7,470 bases of DNA. Source: Bacteroidota bacterium. GTDB lineage: Bacteria; Bacteroidota; Bacteroidia; NS11-12g; UBA955. The translations under genes were made by a program, and so were the position numbers. The stretch covers positions 1 to 7,470 of the forward strand of contig RGEC01000108.1 of NCBI GenBank assembly GCA_009918425.1, read 5' to 3'. Positions 1 through 7,442 of the stretch are shown here, piece by piece; within the stretch, counting starts at the first letter, position 1, and each line of letters opens with the position of its first letter. The notes beneath the pieces were generated by a model. It saw nothing but the letters and a program-made list of their open reading frames with translations, had not been told where the DNA came from and ran no database searches.

Positions 1-2
1 AA

Positions 3-188
3 GTAGAAAATGAATATAATGCAGCATTGGCAAGACTAGACAACTTAATAGGCGACAACAAGCAGTTAGATAGCATTTTAAATACTAAAAATTCTGAATT
101 AGATCAGTTAAAAAAAGAAATTAAGAAAATTGTTAGTAATAAAAATGCTACAAAAGAACAGTTAGCCAAAGCAATGGAGTTCTGCTGA
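3..188 (+). CDS. C-terminal fragment of a coiled-coil protein, cut at both ends
   Basis: An open frame enters from the left edge and reads 61 residues to a TGA at 186-188. It is rich in Leu, Lys, Glu, Asn and Gln with heptad-like leucine/isoleucine spacing (for example LDNLIGDNKQLDSIL and LDQLKKEIKKI), so it is probably an alpha-helical coiled coil. It has no start in the window. The stretch is very AT-rich: about 28% GC over 1-180 by hand count, against roughly 40% to the right. Codons up to about AKAM (165-176) look like genuine coiled-coil sequence. The last residues (EFC, then stop) are read from bases that belong to the opposite-strand DUF5686 gene, so the frame is probably cut short there. 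The family is not recognisable from this fragment. Bacteroidota have many such long coiled-coil proteins of unknown role. Confidence 0.55.
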   Translation, partial: VENEYNAALARLDNLIGDNKQLDSILNTKNSELDQLKKEIKKIVSNKNATKEQLAKAMEFC

Positions 189-2369
189 AGCTGAAATACT
201 TCTGTCAGTTATAAACTCAAAAATCCGCATCTGGTTGTATGCGCCTGAGTTATATACAAAACTCTGATTTCCTATGTATACGGTAAGCAAAGGATACGGC
301 AAATTGCCAAAAACCCTGGAGGCCTCTACATTAAACGCAGTTCGTCCCATCGCTCCCCACACTTTGTAATAGTTTAAACCGGCAACAAGACGGGTATAAT
401 TGAATTGACTGCCAAAAACATTTTTATATCCCTGAATCCAGGTTCCGTAATATTCAGGACCAATGCCGGTAAAAGTTACACGTCTGTTGTCATTCTGGAG
501 ATAATAGTATTTAGGAGAATAACGAAGGGTAAGATTGGTAGTTGTATTATAAAATTCTGTTGCGTAGGTAAAAGTATCAGGGAAATTAGGATACCAGGCA
601 AAGTTAAAGTTACCCACCTTTTGAAAAAGATAGGCCCTGTTTCCAACACTCAAAGACAGCCTGAGGCCATTTCGCAAATCGGTGCCAAACATAATGCGGG
701 CATCACGATTCATATTCAAATTATTACTTCCCAGCAGGTTAAATGCTGTAAAGAGTCCTGTGCTGTAATTTTCATTATCAGAAATACCAATTTGTTCTAC
801 ATCCCTTCGGTAAACAGCACCCAGTTTGGTCCAGCGCTTTCGGTTGAGGATACGCTCTGCTTTGAGTGAATATTTCCAGTCTTTATCCCAGAATCCATAG
901 GCGCCAAATCCCTCAATAATCCAGTTTTTGCTGTACATGGGAGTAGTGCGAAAGCCCAGTCTTAGGCGAGGGCCTTCCAGCTGGTTAAAACTTACCAGAC
1001 TGTAATATGGACCCAAATCAATCTTACCTACATTTTTGAAACCATCTACCAGAAAATTCACCACATCCACATAAGTACTGATACGCGGTAGGTTAACCAG
1101 CGTATCAATTTTACGGGCTATTCTGTCATCAGAGGCTGTGTTTGGAAGATGCCTGTTTTGCAACCAGAATGAATCAGAACGATTCAATGCATCGGGATCC
1201 ATCGCAACGCGGGTTTCAAAAAACTTGGGGGCTCGTTTTATCTGGGTTTTTATATTCTTAGCTGTAACCACGCTGGTAGCAACAACCCCGGCAGCCTGCG
1301 TACTTACCTCGGCAGCATCAATAACTGCACGGGTATTTACACAAAAATAGGCACCGAGATCTGTGGGAGCATACTCCTGGGTAATTCTAAGCTTTTCTAT
1401 ATAATTGATATTAGAACTGCTATTCAGTTCCAATGATAATTTCACCAGCGCGCCCGTAGTGTCTTCGATCCATACAAATCCCTTGAAAGCCAGATCCTTC
1501 TCTACTTTTGGAGAACAATAAATTTGAAAGACCCTTCGAGGTCCCGATTTATCGACATAAACCAGCTTATAATCATAAGTATTCATAGCCGACTCCGCTA
1601 TAGGAGATACTATTCCCTTGTCAATTACTACAAGGGTATTCATGTAGAAATTATAGTTTACAAACGTGCTACCCAAAACCTGTGAAATAAAAGTACCGTC
1701 CTGAACTCCGATACCTTTCAGACGTGATGCCTTGATATACTCTTTGGTCAAATATGGATTTTTATTGAAGTAATAATCGCTAATTACTTCTGAAATAAAA
1801 ACCGGCAAAATAGATTTTTCCTTATTGCCATTCAGGTAGCTGATGGTATCAAACAGTGGACCTATTTCCTGCCAGAACTTACCTTTTCTTAGTTTACCGG
1901 ATATGTTATTTACGGCTATGGTATTTTTTGTAAACGTTTCACATTCATAGTGTTCCAGTTTATCGGGATTATTTTTATTTCTGTTATCCTGGGCAAGCGC
2001 AATCCATTTCAATGCAGGATTGGTTTTTAACCTGATGACAACTTCCCCGGTCTGAATTATGTTTCTGAGCATTTCAATTTCCATGCCGGTGGCAGAAAGG
2101 TTATTCAGTGGAATCAGGCGCGGTTTGTAGCCCATATATTCCACCCGCAAAGTATCGGAAGGGAAAGCATCACCGCCCCATTTGAAATTGCCTTCAAAAT
2201 CGGAATAAAAGCCCATGTCGGTACCATGGAAGAAAAAATTGGCAAACGCCAAAGGTTCTCTGGTCTCTTCAGCAAAAATCTTACCGCCAAGTCTTTTATT
2301 CTGTGCCTTCGAGGGCAAGACGCAAAGCCATATGAGGCAAAGGATTAAACTGTATTTAATTTTTCTCAC
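162..2369 (-). CDS. CarboxypepD_reg-like / DUF5686 outer-membrane protein, apparently truncated at its C-terminus
   Basis: A 735-residue envelope protein. It opens with a signal peptide of about 22 residues (Lys/Arg start, hydrophobic core, LPSKAQ end). A carboxypeptidase-regulatory-like beta-sandwich follows at about 26-100, with the typical D57-x-x-G60-x-F62 turn and the V-E-Y-M-G-Y strand at 76-81. The DUF5686 region begins near NPALKW (117-122) and runs into a beta-barrel-like second half with motifs such as GPYYSL, EGPRLRLGFRT and LPYPLL. The start is GTG at 2369-2367: it is the only start that keeps the signal peptide, and the same frame has a stop at 2391-2393. GGTGG sits just upstream. 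Family members act in the outer membrane, but their function is unknown. From memory they run about 100 residues beyond the point where this protein stops (after ELHCFG), so the last strands appear to be missing. It lies 31 nt downstream of the thioesterase gene, probably in the same operon. Confidence 0.88.
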   Translation of the reverse strand: MRKIKYSLILCLIWLCVLPSKAQNKRLGGKIFAEETREPLAFANFFFHGTDMGFYSDFEGNFKWGGDAFPSDTLRVEYMGYKPRLIPLNNLSATGMEIEMLRNIIQTGEVVIRLKTNPALKWIALAQDNRNKNNPDKLEHYECETFTKNTIAVNNISGKLRKGKFWQEIGPLFDTISYLNGNKEKSILPVFISEVISDYYFNKNPYLTKEYIKASRLKGIGVQDGTFISQVLGSTFVNYNFYMNTLVVIDKGIVSPIAESAMNTYDYKLVYVDKSGPRRVFQIYCSPKVEKDLAFKGFVWIEDTTGALVKLSLELNSSSNINYIEKLRITQEYAPTDLGAYFCVNTRAVIDAAEVSTQAAGVVATSVVTAKNIKTQIKRAPKFFETRVAMDPDALNRSDSFWLQNRHLPNTASDDRIARKIDTLVNLPRISTYVDVVNFLVDGFKNVGKIDLGPYYSLVSFNQLEGPRLRLGFRTTPMYSKNWIIEGFGAYGFWDKDWKYSLKAERILNRKRWTKLGAVYRRDVEQIGISDNENYSTGLFTAFNLLGSNNLNMNRDARIMFGTDLRNGLRLSLSVGNRAYLFQKVGNFNFAWYPNFPDTFTYATEFYNTTTNLTLRYSPKYYYLQNDNRRVTFTGIGPEYYGTWIQGYKNVFGSQFNYTRLVAGLNYYKVWGAMGRTAFNVEASRVFGNLPYPLLTVYIGNQSFVYNSGAYNQMRIFEFITDRSISASAELHCFG
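165..176. other. Candidate breakpoint between two unrelated truncated genes
   Basis: These 12 bases are read as Ala-Lys-Ala-Met on the plus strand, ending the coiled-coil-like sequence. On the minus strand they are read as His-Cys-Phe-Gly, ending the DUF5686-like sequence. From memory, DUF5686 proteins have a His-x-x-Gly at the same distance from the conserved D-R and then continue. Here a stop follows at once (164-162). GC content drops sharply on the left side. The pattern fits a join at short microhomology. Whether this is a natural inversion, deletion or translocation, or an assembly chimera, cannot be decided from the sequence. Confidence 0.45.
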
Positions 2370-2400
2370 AGACCCACCAAAGATAATGACTTATTTATAT

Positions 2401-2829
2401 TTATTGAACCGGAATATCCACAGCCGCCATGATGCTGGTGCATGTCGCTACCAGCTTTTTACTGCCGTCTTCCAGCATATCAAAAACTTCTCCCTCGCAA
2501 AAAACCAGAAAATTCCCGGATTTAACAACCCTCCCTATTGCTACCACATTTTCGGCTACTGATGGATTTACATAGGAAATCTTCAAATCAACGGTAACCA
2601 CATTTTTACCTTCAGCCACAGCTGTATAAGCCGCAATTCCGGTAGCTACATCACATAGCGTTGCAGTTACACCACCATGGGTAAAACCATTTTGCTGCAA
2701 ATGGTACTGTTTTACCGATAGGGATAGGTTTGCTTCACCTTTTGACACATCATCAAGCACCAAACCCATGTGATTGATAAAATGGTTGTTTTTCAACCTC
2801 TCCTGTAAGTATTCTTTTAAATCTTCCAT
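2401..2829 (-). CDS. PaaI-family hotdog-fold thioesterase
   Basis: A 142-residue cytoplasmic protein of normal length for a single hotdog-domain acyl-CoA thioesterase. The central helix carries the family signature QNGFTHGG (46-53) followed by T-L-C-D60 and G64. H51-G52-G53 and the acidic D60 correspond to the usual active-site elements of PaaI/YdiI-type enzymes. The strand TVDLKISYVNP (79-89) is also typical. Such enzymes hydrolyse acyl- or aryl-CoA thioesters and usually work as tetramers; the substrate here cannot be read from the sequence. The ATG overlaps the stop of the preceding GldB-like gene by one base (TAATG at 2831-2827), which suggests translational coupling. A DUF5686 gene follows 31 nt downstream. 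No signal peptide or membrane segment is visible. Confidence 0.88.
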   Translation of the reverse strand: MEDLKEYLQERLKNNHFINHMGLVLDDVSKGEANLSLSVKQYHLQQNGFTHGGVTATLCDVATGIAAYTAVAEGKNVVTVDLKISYVNPSVAENVVAIGRVVKSGNFLVFCEGEVFDMLEDGSKKLVATCTSIMAAVDIPVQ

Positions 2830-3863
2830 TAACGTATAGGATTATAGCCTGATTGTTTGAGAATATTACCTGCATTGGTTTCTTCCCATATCTGTTTTAA
2901 TGATTTTCCCGTTTTTTCAGCATATGCCGAAATTATTTTAAGCCCTGAATAATTACCGATTTGTGGGGGACAATCTTCAGGCAATCCGGAGCCTGTGGTT
3001 CGTTCGCCCTGAACAAAAAATCGTTTGAATACTCTATTGAAATCTGTACTGAATAAGGTTTTTTCCTGAACATAAAAATTCCAGATATTTGACTCTTCTT
3101 TTTGTAAAAATTTCCATTCATCAGAGCTATAGCCCAGCAATCTCTCAGGAGCTACATCCGGAGACAATTGCAGTAAACTATACCATAGTTTTCCCTGAAA
3201 GATCATTTCATCGAGCATTGTTTTTCGGGTTTGCTTATCCATGTAGCGTCCATTCAGGTAGGTAATGGCCAGGAATGCCGGTATTTGGTCAGTGTGGGCA
3301 TATCTTTTAATCCATGACGGCATGCCTTCTATTTGATTATAAAGAGCAAAAGTATCATCCATAAACATTTCGGCGCTGTAGCCTAATACATGCTTACCAG
3401 AAACTGTATCTGTAAATGTATTGGTTAAACTGAACTGGCTGAAATAAACGAAAATTTCAAATTCGCCGGCATCGGGGAATTCTTTTTTTAACCTGGAAAT
3501 ACATTTTTCAATACTCTCATTTAAATCAGGATATTCGGCGTAATGTTTTTTAACAAGGGCCATAATAGGCTTGTTTAGTTCAGTAAATTTTGTTAGGTAG
3601 GTTGATAAAACAGTGTCATTGCTCAAATACTGAGGTGGAATACCCATGATATCCACGCACCAGCGATCAAATTTTTTTGTGAACCCTTGCTTAATATTTT
3701 TCACTTCCTGAACAGATACACCGTTTTCAGCTGCGGTTTCTATAGCCTCTATAAGGCTTGAGGCTTTCAGCTTTTCAGGTTTTTCGTGCCTACAACCGGA
3801 AAACAAAAAGATTATTGCTGAAAAACATAATAGGCAATTCCTTAAAATTGTGTTTTTTTGCAT
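2829..3863 (-). CDS. gldB: GldB-like gliding-motility-associated lipoprotein
   Basis: A 344-residue lipoprotein. A basic N-terminus (MQKNTILRN) and hydrophobic core lead to the lipobox L-F-S-G-C with Cys24, so it is exported and lipid-anchored. The C-terminal half carries features I associate with GldB: MLDEMIFQGKLWY, then L-L-G-Y-S-S-D-E-W, a P-P-Q-I-G-N-Y-S-G-L block, and an ending of I-L-K-Q-S-G-Y-N-P. In Flavobacterium, GldB is required for gliding and is linked to the type IX secretion/gliding machinery. Many non-gliding Bacteroidota keep a homologue, so motility should not be assumed. I chose ATG at 3863-3861 over an in-frame TTG at 3884-3882, because the ATG gives a compact lipoprotein signal. 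It is the first gene of the leftward group and overlaps the thioesterase start by one base. The N-terminal half is more divergent. No HExxH metal site is present. Confidence 0.75.
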   Translation of the reverse strand: MQKNTILRNCLLCFSAIIFLFSGCRHEKPEKLKASSLIEAIETAAENGVSVQEVKNIKQGFTKKFDRWCVDIMGIPPQYLSNDTVLSTYLTKFTELNKPIMALVKKHYAEYPDLNESIEKCISRLKKEFPDAGEFEIFVYFSQFSLTNTFTDTVSGKHVLGYSAEMFMDDTFALYNQIEGMPSWIKRYAHTDQIPAFLAITYLNGRYMDKQTRKTMLDEMIFQGKLWYSLLQLSPDVAPERLLGYSSDEWKFLQKEESNIWNFYVQEKTLFSTDFNRVFKRFFVQGERTTGSGLPEDCPPQIGNYSGLKIISAYAEKTGKSLKQIWEETNAGNILKQSGYNPIR

Positions 3864-3889
3864 AAAGAGAATATGAAAATGCAAATTAA
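3843..3889. promoter_or_regulatory. Divergent start region with overlapping candidate promoters
   Basis: The two start codons (ATG 3863 leftward, ATG 3873 rightward) are only 9 nt apart, so each promoter must lie in the opposite gene's first codons. Against the Bacteroidota -7 element TAnnTTTG I see TAAAATTG on the plus strand at 3843-3850 and TTAATTTG on the minus strand at 3889-3882. Each matches 5 of the 6 fixed bases. They would place transcription starts near 3856 and 3876, giving leaders of about 10-17 nt. No convincing -33 TTTG is seen for either. The region is AT-rich, so chance matches are likely. Confidence 0.25.
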
Positions 3890-4640
3890 TGCCAGATTGT
3901 GCGTGTGTGCTTTATTGTTCGGCCTCACATTTATGCACACGGTTACAGCACAGGACAATCGGAAATTAATTATTGGTTTCAAGGCTAGTCCCAACTTTAC
4001 CTGGACTCGAATTATGGAGGGTTCTATGGAAAATAACGGAATGGGACTGGGGTTCAGCTACGGACTGGCGGGAGATATCAATATTGCAAAAAATCCCAAT
4101 TACTGGCTTAGCACGGAATTCCTGGTTACCTCTTGTCCCAGTAAAGTAAACTCAAAAGATACGCTTTGGTCTGATAAAAACGGCAAATCTTTTCTAAATA
4201 CCGGTTTTACCTACAACCTTCAGTATATTCAGGTTCCTATTGCTTTAAAACTTAAAACAAATGAAATTGGAAATTTCAGATACTGGGGGCAATTTGGTTT
4301 TGCACCTGCCTTTCTGATGCAGCAGAAATTAAAAACAGCCTCTACGCCCAGTGTGTATGGGAATGGTACCCAATCGCACAACCCCAATCTGGATGCAAAT
4401 GACAGATACGATTTTAAAGGTACGGCAGGCGATTATACCGGAAACGGAGTTTATCGGGATGATGTTCGAAAGCTTCGCGCCTCTCTCATAATTGGCGCAG
4501 GTATTGAAACTAAAATTAGCGGCAAAACTGTATTTTCTGCCGGTTTACGATTCGACAATGCATTCTCAGATGTGTTTACAGATGATAATGTAGATGGTCG
4601 AAATAACTTTCTGGGCATTCAATTGGGTGTGTTTTTCTAA
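3873..4640 (+). CDS. PorT-family outer-membrane beta-barrel protein
   Basis: A 255-residue protein of the PorT / OMP_b-brl_2 type. The signal peptide MKMQINARLCVCALLFGLTF.. ends near TVTA-Q (about 26 residues). The mature part alternates amphipathic beta strands: GFKASPNFTW, GLGFSYGLAGDI, the YNLQYIQVPIALKLK strand typical of the family, YWGQFGFAPAFL, a glycine-rich IIGAGIETKISG strand, and a final LGIQLGVFF ending in Phe as usual for outer-membrane barrels. A polar Asn/Asp/Gly-rich stretch at about 155-194 probably forms an external loop. The name PorT-like reflects fold family; it does not show that this is the type IX secretion component PorT itself. I chose ATG 3873. ATG 3879 is equally possible, and TTG 3858 is less likely because it would overlap the divergent gene. 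nadE follows after 9 nt. Confidence 0.83.
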   Translation: MKMQINARLCVCALLFGLTFMHTVTAQDNRKLIIGFKASPNFTWTRIMEGSMENNGMGLGFSYGLAGDINIAKNPNYWLSTEFLVTSCPSKVNSKDTLWSDKNGKSFLNTGFTYNLQYIQVPIALKLKTNEIGNFRYWGQFGFAPAFLMQQKLKTASTPSVYGNGTQSHNPNLDANDRYDFKGTAGDYTGNGVYRDDVRKLRASLIIGAGIETKISGKTVFSAGLRFDNAFSDVFTDDNVDGRNNFLGIQLGVFF

Positions 4641-4649
4641 TAGTGAATT

Positions 4650-6281
4650 GTGAAAATTGCCCTGGCACAGCTGAATTACCGAATTGGAGATTTTGAACTT
4701 AATACATCCAAGATTTATGATGCTATTACAGAGGCCAAATCTCATGGTGCAGACCTGGTAGTTTTCAGTGAGTTATCTGTTTGCGGTTATCCACCCGATG
4801 ATTTGCTGGATTACGAATGGTTTGTTGAAAAATGCGAGCAAAGCATGGAGGCCATTGCCCAAAGCTGTCAGGGTATTGCCGCTGTGGTAGGCGGTGTTAT
4901 GCGTAACAGAGATAAAGGGCGAGGCCTATTTAATGTATCCTGTTTTCTGCAAAACGGACGCATAGAGCATGTAGTAAGAAAAACTTTACTCCCCACTTAC
5001 GATGTATTTTCAGAATCGCGGTACTTTGAGCCGGCAGATGATTGTCAGATTTTTGAATTCAAGGGAATCAAACTGGGTATTGCCATATGTGAAGACATAT
5101 GGGATGTGTACAATGAATTTCTTTATGAAAAGAGTCCGCTTCAGTCGCTGAAAAACGCCGGGGCACAACTCATCATTCATCCCAGTGCCTCACCGTTCAA
5201 TGTTGGTAAAATAAGAATGCGTGACAAAGTTTTTGCCGGAAATATTGAGCGTTTTGGTTTGCCCATCGTATATGTCAATCAGGTTGGTGCGCATGCAGAT
5301 CTTATTTTTGATGGAGACAGCCAGGTTATAAACGCTGAAGGTAAAACGGTGAAGCAATTGCCCCTGTTTGAAGAAAAGGTAGAATACATCACTTTTGGGA
5401 AAAATGACTTTCTGGGTGTGCCTGTTCACTTTTCCGAACCTGAAGAAACAGCGCTAATGCACGATGCCATAGTATACGGCATAAGGGATTACTGCAGAAA
5501 AACCGGTTTTAAAAAAGTTATCCTTGGATCTTCGGGTGGTATAGACAGTGCGTTAGTCCAAGCCCTTGCATCTAAGGCGGTTGGCCCCGAAAATGTACTG
5601 GCACTGTTGATGCCTTCTCCATATAGCAGCGAAGGTTCCGTTAATGATGCCAAACAACTGAGCATCAATCTGGGCAACAACTATAGGATAGTACCCATCA
5701 GTGACATTTTCTCAACCTATCTGAACACACTTCAGCCGGCCTTTGAAAAAATGCCGCAGGACATCACGGAAGAAAACCTGCAGGCCAGAATCAGAGCTAA
5801 TTTGCTTATGGCGATGAGCAATAAAATGGGTCATTTATTGCTCAATACCAGCAATAAAAGTGAAATGTCTGTTGGCTACAGCACCTTGTATGGCGATATG
5901 TGCGGCGGTCTCAGCCCTATAGGTGATGTTTGGAAAACTAAGGTTTATAGTTTGTCCAAATACATAAACCGCGAAAATGAAATCATACCGTCTGCTATCC
6001 TTAACAAGGCTCCTTCTGCAGAATTAAGACCCGGTCAAAAAGATACGGACAGTTTGCCTGATTATTCAATTTTGGATGAAATCCTGCATTGGTATATTGA
6101 AGAACGCAGAAGCCGCGACGAAATAAAGGCTCAGGGCTATGATTCTGCTATGGTGGACAAGATTATCAATATGGTTAACAGGGCGGAATATAAACGGTTT
6201 CAGGCGCCTCCAATACTGCGTGTTACATCAAAAGCTTTTGGAAGAGGCCGACAAATGCCATTGGTTGCTTTCCATGGTTAA
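4650..6281 (+). CDS. nadE: Glutamine-dependent NAD+ synthase
   Basis: A 543-residue full-length two-domain enzyme. It converts deamido-NAD+ (nicotinic acid adenine dinucleotide), ATP and glutamine to NAD+, glutamate, AMP and pyrophosphate: the last step of NAD biosynthesis, in the cytoplasm. The N-terminal nitrilase-like glutaminase domain (about 1-250) shows the Glu-Lys-Cys triad: E41 in FSELSVCGYPPDD, K111 in RKTLLPTYDVF, and C147 in AICEDIWD. The C-terminal ATP-pyrophosphatase domain has the SGGIDS loop (295-300), then SNKSEMSVGYSTLYGDMCGG and a KAPSAELRPGQKDTDSLPDY block typical of the family. The start is GTG at 4650, giving the canonical MKIALAQLN opening. It lies 9 nt after the beta-barrel gene, and its last 8 bases overlap the MFS start, so it is probably cotranscribed with both. 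Confidence 0.97.
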   Translation: MKIALAQLNYRIGDFELNTSKIYDAITEAKSHGADLVVFSELSVCGYPPDDLLDYEWFVEKCEQSMEAIAQSCQGIAAVVGGVMRNRDKGRGLFNVSCFLQNGRIEHVVRKTLLPTYDVFSESRYFEPADDCQIFEFKGIKLGIAICEDIWDVYNEFLYEKSPLQSLKNAGAQLIIHPSASPFNVGKIRMRDKVFAGNIERFGLPIVYVNQVGAHADLIFDGDSQVINAEGKTVKQLPLFEEKVEYITFGKNDFLGVPVHFSEPEETALMHDAIVYGIRDYCRKTGFKKVILGSSGGIDSALVQALASKAVGPENVLALLMPSPYSSEGSVNDAKQLSINLGNNYRIVPISDIFSTYLNTLQPAFEKMPQDITEENLQARIRANLLMAMSNKMGHLLLNTSNKSEMSVGYSTLYGDMCGGLSPIGDVWKTKVYSLSKYINRENEIIPSAILNKAPSAELRPGQKDTDSLPDYSILDEILHWYIEERRSRDEIKAQGYDSAMVDKIINMVNRAEYKRFQAPPILRVTSKAFGRGRQMPLVAFHG

Positions 6282-7401
6282 AGGGCTGCCCCGAAATTTT
6301 TGGCTAATGAGTATAGGCTCATTGCTATTTTTCTTATCATTCAACATATTACTACCAGAACTTCCCGGTGTTTTGAAGAAAATGGGAGGTGGTGAATATA
6401 TCGGCTTTATACTGCCTGCTTTTGCATTGAGCGCATTGCTTGCGAGGCCTTTCAGCGGATGGGTAACCGATAGGCTTGGACGCAAACATGCCATGGTAGG
6501 CGGCGCATTGTTTTGCGTAATTGCCGGGGTTTTATATCCATGGGCACAAACCATCTGGCTGTTTTTCCTCATTCGTTTTCTGCATGGCTTTTCCACCGGA
6601 TTTTCTCCTACAGGATTTACGGCTTTCACCACCGATGTGGTCAGCGAAAACAGAAGAGGCGAAGCTTTGGGATGGCAGGGAATATTCAGCAACAGTGGTA
6701 CCGCAGCCGGTTATGCTCTGGGAGCGTGGTTAATGCTCTGGTGGGGACAAAATGGTCTTTTTATTTCCAGTTCGGTTTTGGCCATTGGAGCTATTTTCAT
6801 TTTCACATTATTGCCTGAAACCAAGCCTGATAAACAAACAGTAGAACAGGATGGCGGATTTTTTTACTGGAAAGCCTGGCAACCTGGGTTGCTTATGATG
6901 CTGGTGTGCATTCCTCTGGGGGCATTACTTACCGTAATGCCTGATTACACTGCCGGTTTGGGATTTGAAAACAAAGGAATCTTTCTTACCATATATATCG
7001 GAAGCAGTCTTCTGGTGAGGGTGTTTAGTGGCAAATTAAGTGATAGGCTTGGCAGAGCTACAGGAGTAGCCATCGGAACTTCATTTCAGGTTTGTGCAAT
7101 GATTATGTTGTTCTATAATAAGGCATTTTTTACAGCGGCAGTTTTATATGGCATAGGTCAAGGCTTTAATGCACCTTCCCTGTTTGCCTGGGCCGGAGAT
7201 GTAAGTACAATATCAACCCGTGGCAGATCACTATCCATGTTATTCATGGCGCTGGAAATAGGAATCATTATTGGCGGTTTGGGGTCAGGCTGGATTTTAA
7301 ATCGGTCATCAACAGGTTATCACTGGGTATTTGGATTTTGCAGTATAGCATCCATTATGGCTTTGGCATTTTCCCTTTCGCAACATAAAAAAAGCCCGTG
7401 A
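6274..7401 (+). CDS. MFS transporter, 12 transmembrane segments
   Basis: A 375-residue inner-membrane protein with about a dozen hydrophobic segments, compact for a major facilitator. The MFS signature motif A is clear after segment 2 (RPFSGWVTDRLGRK, G62-x3-D66-R-L-G69-R-K). Its repeat follows in the second half (GKLSDRLGR, 253-261), so both six-helix halves are intact. Segment 1 (about 9-28) and segments 4-5, with glycine-rich GFSTGFSPTGF, fit proton-coupled drug or metabolite exporters. The substrate cannot be told from the sequence. I chose ATG 6274 (MVKGLPRNFW). A longer frame reaches ATG 6139, but its extra 45 residues lie inside nadE, are not hydrophobic and look unrelated. The start overlaps the nadE stop (ATGGTTAA), which suggests translational coupling. 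The stop codon lies in the loop of the terminator hairpin. Confidence 0.9.
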   Translation: MVKGLPRNFWLMSIGSLLFFLSFNILLPELPGVLKKMGGGEYIGFILPAFALSALLARPFSGWVTDRLGRKHAMVGGALFCVIAGVLYPWAQTIWLFFLIRFLHGFSTGFSPTGFTAFTTDVVSENRRGEALGWQGIFSNSGTAAGYALGAWLMLWWGQNGLFISSSVLAIGAIFIFTLLPETKPDKQTVEQDGGFFYWKAWQPGLLMMLVCIPLGALLTVMPDYTAGLGFENKGIFLTIYIGSSLLVRVFSGKLSDRLGRATGVAIGTSFQVCAMIMLFYNKAFFTAAVLYGIGQGFNAPSLFAWAGDVSTISTRGRSLSMLFMALEIGIIIGGLGSGWILNRSSTGYHWVFGFCSIASIMALAFSLSQHKKSP

Positions 7402-7413
7402 ACGGGCTTTTTT
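7387..7413 (+). terminator. Rho-independent terminator, probably bidirectional
   Basis: A run of seven A (7387-7393) is followed by GCCCG (7394-7398), the loop TGAA (7399-7402), CGGGC (7403-7407) and six T (7408-7413). The GC stem is 5 bp and is extended by 6 A-T pairs. It ends the OMP-nadE-MFS transcript. The MFS stop codon TGA (7399-7401) is part of the loop, so the left arm is coding sequence. The A-tract on the left makes it equally suitable for a leftward transcript. Confidence 0.9.
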
Positions 7414-7442
7414 GAATTTATGAAATTTTAAATTATTTGCAC

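Noticed and set aside
405..869. 154-codon plus-strand frame opposite the DUF5686 gene
   Set aside because: It is wholly antisense to a well-supported coding region and has no recognisable domain or signal. It is a shadow frame.
2215..2562. 115-codon plus-strand frame spanning the DUF5686/thioesterase boundary
   Set aside because: It is antisense to two real genes, and its residue pattern (Ser/Pro/Lys-rich, no domain) is that of a chance frame.
3858..3884. TTG starts giving longer GldB-like and beta-barrel proteins that overlap each other
   Set aside because: The ATG codons at 3863 and 3873 give compact, conventional signal peptides, and the TTG versions would make the divergent genes overlap by 27 nt.
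5083..5102. Perfect 8-bp inverted repeat with a 4-nt loop (CCATATGT-GAAG-ACATATGG) inside nadE
   Set aside because: It lies over the codons of the conserved catalytic motif (I-C147-E-D-I-W), has no T-tract and is far from any gene boundary. Protein constraint and chance explain it.
6139..6273. 45-residue N-terminal extension of the MFS transporter
   Set aside because: It is out-of-frame nadE sequence with no membrane-protein character. The ATG at 6274 gives a normal MFS N-terminus.
6228..6818. Further frames on both strands across the MFS gene
   Set aside because: They are shadows of the transporter frame, with no motif of their own.
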